From an uncultured Oscillospiraceae bacterium (GTDB lineage: Bacteria; Bacillota; Clostridia; Oscillospirales; Acutalibacteraceae): DNA of 13,495 bases. Every line of letters begins with the position of its first letter. Within the stretch, counting starts at the first letter, position 1. The stretch covers positions 1-13,495 of the forward strand of contig USCI01000065.1 in the NCBI GenBank assembly GCA_900553255.1, read 5' to 3'. Below the pieces are notes generated by a model. The model did no database searches and was not told where the DNA came from. It saw only the letters and a program-made list of their open reading frames with translations. Shown piece after piece: positions 7,959 through 13,495 of the stretch. The position numbers and the translations under genes were made by a program.

Positions 7959-10220
7959 TTAAGGATTTTCTTCCTGCGCCTGGCCGAGCACCGTTTCGAA
8001 CTCTTCCCGCGTCAGATAGGCGCCGAAATGTGCCCCCTGTGCCATGTCGCAGCCCGCGCGGATCACTACCTCCAGCTGGTGCTCATCCTCCACGCCTTCC
8101 GCCACCACCTTGACATGCAGCTCACGCGCCATATCGGCCAGGCCGGTAATCAGCTGTTCGCCGCGCTGGCTGTCGGTGCTTTCCTGCACAAACTGCCGAT
8201 CGGCCTTGAGTACGCTCACCGGCAGGTCACGCAGCAGATGCAGCGGAAACCCGCCGCTGCCGCAGCCGCCGGCGGCTAAAGTAAAGCCTCGCTGATACAG
8301 CTTCCGGGCAAAGGGCAGTACCTTTTCCCGGTTCTGCTGCAGGAGGACGGGGTCCAGCTCCAGCTCAATCAGAAATGCGGGCACACCGGTATCCTTGAGC
8401 CGCTGTGACATATACTGCAGCAAATGCTCATCGTACGCCTGATGCGGGGAAAGATGCATGGACAGCGGCACCGGCTTTTTCCCTTCTTCCAACCAGCGGC
8501 GCTGCTGCTCAACCACCGTATCAAAAACAAAACGATCCACCTTGAGGATAAACAGATTGTTTTCAAACAACGGGATAAAGGCTTCCGGCATCAGCATCCC
8601 CCGCTCGGGATGGTTCCACCGGATCTTCGCTTCGGCCCCGACCACCCGGCCATCCTCCAGCCGTATACGCGGCTGATAGCCGATGACGAATTCCCCGTTT
8701 TTGAGTGCTTCCTCCATGTGGGCTTCCAGCGAAGCCGCCTCTTCGTAGTCCTGCGCCGCCGCTTCCTGATAAAAAGCGATATTCGAAATATCCTCCTGTG
8801 CGTGGGTCAGGCGGCTGCGTTTGATGCTGCGTACGGCGGCGTCGGCCTTCTCCAGCATCAGGTGCGGCTGAATGATTTCCTCGCCGTCCCGTTCGGTCAG
8901 GCAGTAAACGCCGTAATACAGCTCAATCGGCATATCCGCCAGCTTCTGCGCGGCGATGGCACGCATCTTTTCGGTGAACAGCAGAGTACGGCAGCGGATT
9001 TCGTCAGGCTGGTGGTATTCCATGAGCATAATAAACTTATCCGCCGCAAGTCGCGCAAAAGGCTCTCCACGCCGCAGCATTTTTTTCATTTCCCGGGCCA
9101 TAAGTCGCAGCAGTTCATTGCCGGCATCATACCCGTACGTCATATCCAGCGTACGGAAATGGGCAATATCTGCCATCACCACCGCATACTGCCGTTCAGG
9201 ATGCCGGTCCAGCTGGGCCTCCATATCAATAATCATCCGCCGCCAGTTGCGGGCACCGGTAAGGGTGTCACGATAGGCGATATTGCGCAGCGCTTTCCAG
9301 CTTTTATGCCGCAGCGCCATCACATAAATCACCAGCATTGCCATCAAAAACATGGTCAGCGCACACAGCCCCAGCGCTCCCATTAGGTAGGGAGTTGCAC
9401 GGGAAAACACCTGTTGCTCGGACACCATACACAGCACCGACCAGGATTCACTCGTCTCGACAGGAGCATAAGCGGCGATTTTCCGCTCCCCCGCAAAGCG
9501 CAGCCGCACCGTATCCGCCGTACGCGCCTTCCAGGCGGCGCGCAGCGCTTCCACATCCGCTGCCGCGTTGTCCCTGGTCAGCTGGACAATAAAATTATCG
9601 TTAATCTCATGGCCGCCGGAATAGGTGACCGGCAGCACCCAGTTGCCTTCGCCGTCCACCACATAAGCATATCCGACTCCGCCGTATACCTGCAGCGGAA
9701 AGCCACGGCTGATATCCTCGGCGTAGCTGGCGACATACAGACGCCCGAGCGTCTCGCCGTCCTGCTGCACCGTCTGGTAGAAGGTTACCACCGCATTTCC
9801 GGCAGCGCCATCCACATAAGGCGATGAAATGCCGCTGGCCCACTGCGTCACCTCTTCGGGCAGGTCGTGCACCGCCCCGTCGGAGCTGACCGGATCGCCT
9901 CCGCTTTCCTGATAAATCAGCCAGGCCAGGCCGTTATCCAGTGCACAGCGGGACAGATAGCCCCGCATATCGTCCGTATCGGCAAACTCCAGCCGTGACA
10001 GGGTTGTGGCGAGGGTATCGGTCACACCGCGCATTTCCCGCAGGGAGGTATCCATCATCTGCGCACCCACCGCTGCGGATTGTTCGAGCTCCCTAAACGC
10101 GTCCTCTTCACGGGAGCGCCGGGTATAGCCGGCATAATTGACAAATGCGGCCAGCAGCAGGCTGCACGCTACCAGAAACAACAGCAGCGTGATGATGATT
10201 TTTCCCGGTTTGGCGTGCAT
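7959..10220 (-). CDS. Membrane sensor with degenerate GGDEF and EAL domains
   Basis: Intact relatives make (GGDEF) or break down (EAL) the messenger cyclic di-GMP in response to an outer signal. This 753-residue protein has membrane helices at about 8-30 and 278-303 flanking an extracytoplasmic domain that looks like a Cache sensor (for example GYAYVVDGEGNWVLPV, 183-198). A GGDEF-like domain (about 310-470) has AADKF (392-396) in place of GGDEF and lacks the RxxD inhibitory-site Asp (P387). An EAL-like domain (about 495-745) has EAK (530-532), His589 where an Asn normally binds metal, and Gly651-Gly652 instead of the Asp pair. It keeps E619, K672, E708 and Q728. Loss of both active sites predicts no cyclase and probably no phosphodiesterase activity. 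The role could be ligand binding or protein contact. GGGGGAG six bases before the ATG supports the start. It appears to be transcribed alone. Confidence 0.93.
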   Translation of the reverse strand: MHAKPGKIIITLLLFLVACSLLLAAFVNYAGYTRRSREEDAFRELEQSAAVGAQMMDTSLREMRGVTDTLATTLSRLEFADTDDMRGYLSRCALDNGLAWLIYQESGGDPVSSDGAVHDLPEEVTQWASGISSPYVDGAAGNAVVTFYQTVQQDGETLGRLYVASYAEDISRGFPLQVYGGVGYAYVVDGEGNWVLPVTYSGGHEINDNFIVQLTRDNAAADVEALRAAWKARTADTVRLRFAGERKIAAYAPVETSESWSVLCMVSEQQVFSRATPYLMGALGLCALTMFLMAMLVIYVMALRHKSWKALRNIAYRDTLTGARNWRRMIIDMEAQLDRHPERQYAVVMADIAHFRTLDMTYGYDAGNELLRLMAREMKKMLRRGEPFARLAADKFIMLMEYHQPDEIRCRTLLFTEKMRAIAAQKLADMPIELYYGVYCLTERDGEEIIQPHLMLEKADAAVRSIKRSRLTHAQEDISNIAFYQEAAAQDYEEAASLEAHMEEALKNGEFVIGYQPRIRLEDGRVVGAEAKIRWNHPERGMLMPEAFIPLFENNLFILKVDRFVFDTVVEQQRRWLEEGKKPVPLSMHLSPHQAYDEHLLQYMSQRLKDTGVPAFLIELELDPVLLQQNREKVLPFARKLYQRGFTLAAGGCGSGGFPLHLLRDLPVSVLKADRQFVQESTDSQRGEQLITGLADMARELHVKVVAEGVEDEHQLEVVIRAGCDMAQGAHFGAYLTREEFETVLGQAQEENP

Positions 10221-10252
10221 GCGGTTCTCCCCCTCTCTGTCCGGACGGCTGA

Positions 10253-10272
10253 TCCGGCGCCGGAACGCCGGA
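10253..10272 (-). promoter_or_regulatory. Hairpin in the leader of the GGDEF-EAL gene
   Basis: TCCGGCG (10266-10272 on the minus strand) and CGCCGGA (10253-10259) pair over 7 bp with a 6-base loop; part of it can also pair as the palindrome TCCGGCGCCGGA. It lies about 20-40 bases before the Shine-Dalgarno. No U-run follows, and I see no match to the known cyclic-di-GMP riboswitch core. Confidence 0.35.
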
Positions 10273-10300
10273 ATTTCCCATTATGCAGGAAATATGCCTT

Positions 10301-10309
10301 AGTATACCA
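10301..10309 (-). promoter_or_regulatory. Extended -10 promoter for the GGDEF-EAL gene
   Basis: The minus strand reads TGGTATACT, an extended -10 with a five-of-six -10 box. No good -35 lies at the proper distance (TTTTGT at 17 bases is poor), as is typical for promoters that rely on the extended -10. The start would be near 10294, giving a leader of about 74 bases. Confidence 0.55.
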
Positions 10310-10362
10310 CTTTTTTCCCGCAAACAAAAGGGGCGAATCAAGTTTTTTGGCCATACATAGGG

Positions 10363-10408
10363 AAAACAGGCTCGTATCAGGGGAATCCCCCTGACACAAG
10401 CCTGTTTT
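10363..10408 (-). terminator. Long palindromic terminator after pdxST
   Basis: The arms AAAACAGGCT (10363-10372) and AGCCTGTTTT (10399-10408) enclose a second stem, TCAGGGG with CCCCTGA (10377-10383, 10388-10394), with a 4-base loop and a small internal loop. The A and T runs at the ends make it look active in both directions. It begins at the pdxT stop codon and separates pdxST from the GGDEF-EAL gene. Confidence 0.78.
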
Positions 10409-10989
10409 TACGCCTGCTTTACAAGGCTTTCCAGAAAATAGCGGTGCACCCGATCGTCGTCGGTCAACTCCGGATGAAAGGATACCGCCAGCATATGTCC
10501 CTGCCGTGCAGCGACCATATGCCCGTCCACCCGGGCCAGCACCTCCACCTGCGGCGACAGCGCCGCTTCCATGTAGGGGGCGCGGATAAACACCATCGGG
10601 ATTTCGCCGGGAATTCCCGCAAATGGCGCCCGGGTGGCGAAGCTTCCCAGCTGCCGGCCGTAGGCGTTGCGGCGCACGGCGATATCCATACAGCCAACCC
10701 CCCGCACTTCATCGTTTACCACCGTTTTCGCCAGCAGGATCATTCCTGCACAGGTGCCGAACACCGGAAGCCCGTGCTCAATTTCCTCCCGGAGCGGCGC
10801 AAACATCTCCAGCTCCCGCAGCAGCTTACCCATAACCGTGCTCTCACCGCCTGGCAGGATCAGGCCGTCGAGACTGTGCCCCACGATATCCTCGCGCCGG
10901 CGCAGCTCCAGCACATCCGCCCCCAGGCGGCGCAGCACGCTTTCGTGCTCGGCAAAGGCCCCTTGCACGGCCAACACGCCTATCCTCAT
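10408..10989 (-). CDS. pdxT: PLP synthase glutaminase subunit PdxT
   Basis: PdxT hydrolyses glutamine and channels the ammonia to PdxS, which builds pyridoxal 5'-phosphate (vitamin B6) from ribose 5-phosphate and glyceraldehyde 3-phosphate. The protein has 193 residues, normal for the family. The class-I glutaminase triad is visible: nucleophile C80 in FGTCAGM and H172 and E174 in SFHPEL. The GGES oxyanion-hole motif is at 47-50 and GVLAVQGAFAEH is at the N-terminus. Its ATG overlaps the pdxS stop codon by 4 bases (ATGA), which indicates translational coupling and matched amounts of the two subunits. A strong terminator follows immediately. Confidence 0.97.
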   Translation of the reverse strand: MRIGVLAVQGAFAEHESVLRRLGADVLELRRREDIVGHSLDGLILPGGESTVMGKLLRELEMFAPLREEIEHGLPVFGTCAGMILLAKTVVNDEVRGVGCMDIAVRRNAYGRQLGSFATRAPFAGIPGEIPMVFIRAPYMEAALSPQVEVLARVDGHMVAARQGHMLAVSFHPELTDDDRVHRYFLESLVKQA

Positions 10990-11858
10990 TTTCCACGCTC
11001 CGCCATCAGCAGCTCGATTTCCTGCTCATTGATCCCGACCATCGCTTCACCGAGATCCTCCGACAGGGCTGCGAGCATGTCTGTATCCTGATAATTGGTA
11101 ACCGCCTTGACGATCGCCTGGGCACGCTTGGCGGGATTGCCGGACTTAAAGATACCCGAGCCGACAAACACGCCCTCCGCTCCGAGCTGCATCATCATGG
11201 CTGCATCGGCCGGCGTCGCGATACCGCCCGCCGCAAAATTCACCACCGGAAGCCGGCCGGTTTCGTGCACCTCCTGCACCAGCGCAAACGGCACCGCAAG
11301 CTCCTTGGCGATCTCATACAGCTCATTCGGGTCGGCATTCTGAATCCGGCGGATATCCCGGTTCATTCTCCGCATATGCCGCACCGCCTGAATCACATCG
11401 CCGGTACCCGGCTCACCCTTGGTGCGGATCATCGAGGCGCCCTCGTTAATCCGCCGCAGCGCCTCACCGAGATCCTTCGCGCCGCATACGAACGGCACCT
11501 TGAAATCCCGCTTGTTGATATGGCAGGTATCGTCGGCCGGCGAGAGCACCTCGCTCTCGTCGATATAGTCGATCTCAATCGCCTGAAGAATCTGCGCCTC
11601 GGCAAAATGGCCGATGCGCACCTTGGCCATAACCGGGATGGACACCGCCTGTTGAATCCCACGGATCATTTTCGGATCACTCATGCGCGCAACACCGCCG
11701 GCAGCCCGGATATCCGCCGGGATACGCTCAAGCGCCATGACCGCACAGGCGCCCGCCTCTTCGGCGATCCTGGCCTGTTCCGGCGTGGTGACATCCATGA
11801 TGACGCCGCCCTTGAGCATCTGCGCCAGGTTTTTATTGAGTTCATACTGCGTACTCAT
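10986..11858 (-). CDS. pdxS: PLP synthase subunit PdxS (pyridoxal 5'-phosphate synthase)
   Basis: PdxS is the synthase subunit of the DXP-independent B6 pathway; twelve subunits form two stacked hexamer rings that carry PdxT on the outside. The protein has 290 residues and is strongly conserved in pattern. The catalytic lysines are K79 in MAKVRIGH and K147 in RTKGEPGTG, with D22 in GGVIMDV. Phosphate-binding glycine motifs FAAGGIATPADAA and VGSGIFKSGNP come later. The ATG at 11858 is nine bases after AAGGAG; an in-frame TTG three codons upstream touches that site and is unlikely. It is the first gene of pdxST and diverges from pdxR, so expression is probably activated by PdxR when PLP is scarce. 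Confidence 0.97.
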   Translation of the reverse strand: MSTQYELNKNLAQMLKGGVIMDVTTPEQARIAEEAGACAVMALERIPADIRAAGGVARMSDPKMIRGIQQAVSIPVMAKVRIGHFAEAQILQAIEIDYIDESEVLSPADDTCHINKRDFKVPFVCGAKDLGEALRRINEGASMIRTKGEPGTGDVIQAVRHMRRMNRDIRRIQNADPNELYEIAKELAVPFALVQEVHETGRLPVVNFAAGGIATPADAAMMMQLGAEGVFVGSGIFKSGNPAKRAQAIVKAVTNYQDTDMLAALSEDLGEAMVGINEQEIELLMAERGK

Positions 11859-11878
11859 ACCAGACAACTCCTTTTGTC

Positions 11879-11907
11879 TTGCCGTACCGGCGTTTTTATA
11901 GTATAAT
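11879..11907 (+). promoter_or_regulatory. Promoter of pdxR
   Basis: TTGCCG (11879-11884), a 17-base spacer and TATAAT (11902-11907) form a good sigma-A-type promoter. Transcription would begin near 11913, leaving a leader of about 68 bases. The -10 box shares bases with the -10 box of the opposing pdxS promoter, so only one polymerase can use the site at a time. Confidence 0.68.
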
Positions 11908-11928
11908 CATAGTGGATAACTGATACCA
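11900..11928 (-). promoter_or_regulatory. Promoter of pdxST, weak -35
   Basis: On the minus strand a TATACT box (11900-11905) has only TGGTAT (11923-11928) at 17 bases, a poor -35. A good -10 with a poor -35 suits a promoter that needs an activator. Start near 11893 would give a leader of about 35 bases before pdxS. Confidence 0.55.
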
Positions 11929-11964
11929 TGATAAGTGTCAGTTTGTGTATTTTTTAAGGTATCA
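11915..11964. promoter_or_regulatory. Probable PdxR operator repeats
   Basis: Three related boxes, GATAA (11915-11919), GATAC (11922-11926) and GATAA (11930-11934), are followed by an inverted copy, TGATACC (11921-11927) against GGTATCA (11958-11964). AACTGA (11918-11923) also pairs with TCAGTT (11938-11943). MocR-type regulators usually bind such direct and inverted repeats between their own gene and the target. The repeats lie at and upstream of the pdxS -35 and downstream of the predicted pdxR start. Binding is inferred. Confidence 0.5.
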
Positions 11965-11969
11965 ATTCT

Positions 11970-11974
11970 GGAGG
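11970..11974 (+). promoter_or_regulatory. Strong ribosome-binding site of pdxR
   Basis: GGAGG followed by seven bases and ATG at 11982 fixes the start of pdxR. Confidence 0.8.
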
Positions 11975-11981
11975 TTTCCTT

Positions 11982-13394
11982 ATGGATTTACTGACGATTC
12001 CGCTGGAGACATCATCCCCCACACCGCTGTACCGGCAGCTGTACGGTTATCTGCGGGAAGAAATCCTGACCGGCCGGCTGACCAGCGGCGACCGACTGCC
12101 CTCCAAGCGGCAGCTGGCAAGTCAGCTGGGAATCAGCCAAAATACGGTTATGGCCGCATACGAGCAGCTCGTGGAGGAGGGCTATCTCCTGGTCAGGCCG
12201 CAGAGCGGGTATTATGTCTGCCAGCTCGACAGGCTGCCCGATCCCATCCTGGCGCCGCCGGTGTCGGGAAAAGCGCCCGGCCGTGCCGACTGCCGTTACG
12301 ATTTCACCCCGCACGGCGTGGATCAGGAACACTTTCCCTTTTCGGTGTGGCGCCGGCTGTACCGGGAGGCCATCACCGCAACCGAGCGCACCCTGCTGTC
12401 CGCCGGCGACCCGCAGGGCGAATATTCCCTACGGGCTGCCATTGCCTCCTATCTGCACCGTTCCCGCGGGGTGATCTGTACGCCGGAGCAGATTATTATC
12501 AGCTCCGGTACGGAATTCCTGTTCCAGCTGCTCATTCAGATTTTTCCGGATGACTGTCTGTATGCCCTCGAAAATCCCGGCTATGCCAAGCTTGGTCGAC
12601 TGTTTTTCGGCTGCCGCGCCGCTTTTGCCGCGGTGGATCTGGACAGGCACGGCATCCGTCCCGATCTGCTGCGGCAGAGCGGTGCAGCTGTCGCCTGCAT
12701 TACCCCTTCGCATCAGTTTCCCACCGGCACCATTATGCCGGTACGGCGGCGTACCGAGCTGCTGCACTGGGCGGCGGAACAGCCGGAGCGTTACCTGATC
12801 GAGGACGATTATGACAGCGAATTCAAGCATGAGGGCCGCTCCATCCCCGCCCTGCAGGGAATGGACACCCGGCACCGTGTCATCTATATGGGCACCTTTT
12901 CCAAATCTGTCTCTTCCGCCATGCGTGTCAGCTATATGGTGCTGCCTGTTCCGCTGCTGACGGTTTATCAAAAGCGGCTGACCTTTTACCACTGCCCCGT
13001 TCCGCTGCTTGAGCAGCTGGTGCTTTGCCGGTTTATTGAAAGCGGCGCCTTTGAAAGGCATCTCAACCGTATGCGGGTGCTGTACCGAAAAAAGCACGAC
13101 ATCCTGCTCGAGGAGCTGAAAAACCTGCTGCCTCAAGCCGAAATTCTCGACGCCAATGCCGGCCTGCATCTCCTTTTGCGCCTGCCCGGCCCGGTGAGTG
13201 CCGAGACAATTCTGCAGCGCGGGGCAGCCCGATCTGTTAAGCTGTACAGCTTGTCGGATTGTTATCTTTCTCCTTCTGAACAGACCTATCCGACCGGCAG
13301 CAGTACCTGTCTGCTGCTTGGATACGCACAAATCCCCCTGGATGCTCTTCCGGACGCCGTTTGCCTTTTGTCCGGGATTGTCAATGGCGTATAG
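11982..13394 (+). CDS. pdxR: MocR/GntR-family PLP-responsive regulator of vitamin B6 synthesis
   Basis: PdxR-type proteins sense pyridoxal 5'-phosphate and activate pdxST when it is scarce. This 470-residue protein has the MocR architecture. A GntR-type winged helix-turn-helix fills about 13-80 (YRQLYGYLREEILTGRL, RLPSKRQLASQLGISQNTV). A linker follows, then an aminotransferase-like domain (about 105-470). PLP-binding features are K308 in GTFSKS (the Schiff-base lysine), the Asp region of EDDYDSEF (274-281) and TPSHQFPTG (241-249). GGAGG seven bases before the ATG supports the start. It diverges from pdxS across about 120 bases holding overlapping promoters and repeats. The subfamily is uncertain from sequence alone (GabR is a close cousin), but the neighbourhood with pdxST makes PdxR the natural choice. 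A terminator lies about 60 bases downstream. Confidence 0.9.
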   Translation: MDLLTIPLETSSPTPLYRQLYGYLREEILTGRLTSGDRLPSKRQLASQLGISQNTVMAAYEQLVEEGYLLVRPQSGYYVCQLDRLPDPILAPPVSGKAPGRADCRYDFTPHGVDQEHFPFSVWRRLYREAITATERTLLSAGDPQGEYSLRAAIASYLHRSRGVICTPEQIIISSGTEFLFQLLIQIFPDDCLYALENPGYAKLGRLFFGCRAAFAAVDLDRHGIRPDLLRQSGAAVACITPSHQFPTGTIMPVRRRTELLHWAAEQPERYLIEDDYDSEFKHEGRSIPALQGMDTRHRVIYMGTFSKSVSSAMRVSYMVLPVPLLTVYQKRLTFYHCPVPLLEQLVLCRFIESGAFERHLNRMRVLYRKKHDILLEELKNLLPQAEILDANAGLHLLLRLPGPVSAETILQRGAARSVKLYSLSDCYLSPSEQTYPTGSSTCLLLGYAQIPLDALPDAVCLLSGIVNGV

Positions 13395-13421
13395 GCATAA
13401 AAATCTCCGTACAATAAACAT

Positions 13422-13440
13422 CCACCGGCAAAGCCGGTGG
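13422..13440 (+). repeat. Perfect 8-bp GC-rich hairpin after pdxR
   Basis: CCACCGGC, loop AAA and GCCGGTGG form a perfect inverted repeat. No T-run follows in either direction, so it is not an ordinary terminator itself. It lies between the pdxR stop codon and the terminator, where it could protect the mRNA 3' end or be a copy of a dispersed palindrome. Confidence 0.6.
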
Positions 13441-13454
13441 CAGCCTGTCAAAGA

Positions 13455-13477
13455 AGTCGCCAAAAGGCGGCTTTTTT
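13455..13477 (+). terminator. Intrinsic terminator of pdxR
   Basis: AGTCGCC, loop AAAA and GGCGGCT form a 7-bp stem with one G-T pair, followed by a run of six T (13472-13477). A-rich bases before the stem extend pairing with the T-run. It ends the pdxR transcript about 60 bases after the stop codon. Confidence 0.82.
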
Positions 13478-13495
13478 GGTATAATGGAGAGGAGG
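13477..13495 (+). promoter_or_regulatory. Extended -10 and ribosome-binding-like sequence for a gene beyond the window
   Basis: TGGTATAAT (13477-13485) is an extended -10 with a perfect box, but no good -35 is seen because the pdxR terminator fills that space. GGAGAGGAGG (13486-13495) follows at once and reaches the edge. A rightward gene probably begins just outside the window. Confidence 0.45.

Noticed and set aside
8424..9386. 320-codon open frame on the plus strand
   Set aside because: Antisense to the GGDEF-EAL gene, with low-information His/Arg-rich translation.
10221..10407. Possible cyclic-di-GMP riboswitch before the GGDEF-EAL gene
   Set aside because: I find no match to the conserved core bases of known classes; only a simple hairpin is visible.
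11859..11867. TTG start at 11867 for pdxS
   Set aside because: It adjoins the AAGGAG sequence itself; the ATG at 11858 is nine bases away and gives the usual family length.
12429..13463. 344-codon open frame on the minus strand
   Set aside because: Antisense to pdxR and running through its terminator; no domain pattern.
1..13495. Mobile elements, CRISPR arrays, tRNA or rRNA genes
   Set aside because: No transposase or integrase frame, no regularly spaced repeat series, and no RNA gene pattern was seen by eye on either strand.

Overview
The window looks like chromosomal DNA from a GC-rich member of the Clostridia (Bacillota), probably an Oscillospirales-type gut or anaerobic bacterium. The reasons are the miaB–ylbF–mutS gene order, the PdxR/PdxST (DXP-independent) vitamin B6 locus, Gram-positive Shine-Dalgarno sequences, strong intrinsic terminators, and clostridial-looking small membrane proteins. 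The taxon is inferred from gene content only. I see no mobile element, CRISPR array, rRNA or tRNA. All genes but the last run on the minus strand, so the layout below is given in transcription order for each unit.

Unit A (4356 down to 1) has a near-consensus promoter (TTGAAA-17-TATACT) and a leader with a hairpin. It drives miaB (tRNA ms2i6A methylthiotransferase), a YlbF/YmcA-family gene with a four-cysteine tail, and mutS (mismatch repair ATPase). mutS is cut off by the left edge of the window after about 782 codons.

Unit B (7947 down to about 4395) has a TTGCCG-17-TATAAT promoter. It drives three genes of unknown function: a four-helix membrane protein, a three-helix membrane protein with a large outer domain, and a two-helix membrane protein with a TPR-like domain. 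An intrinsic terminator whose loop contains the last stop codon ends the unit. This is the best candidate here for an undescribed system, probably in the cell envelope.

Unit C (about 10309 down to 7959) is a single gene for a membrane sensor with an outer Cache-like domain followed by GGDEF and EAL domains. Both signature motifs are destroyed (AADKF for GGDEF, EAK for EAL, GG for the metal-binding DD). The protein is therefore probably a dead-enzyme receptor or regulator rather than a cyclic-di-GMP enzyme.

Unit D is the vitamin B6 locus. pdxS and pdxT (PLP synthase) overlap by 4 bp, run leftward and end at a long palindromic terminator. The MocR-type regulator pdxR runs rightward from the shared intergenic region. 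There the two -10 boxes overlap, and a set of GATAA/TGATACC repeats lies upstream of pdxS and just downstream of the predicted pdxR start. This fits activation of pdxST together with self-repression of pdxR. The right edge holds a perfect 8-bp hairpin, a terminator for pdxR, and a promoter and ribosome-binding sequence for a gene beyond the window.
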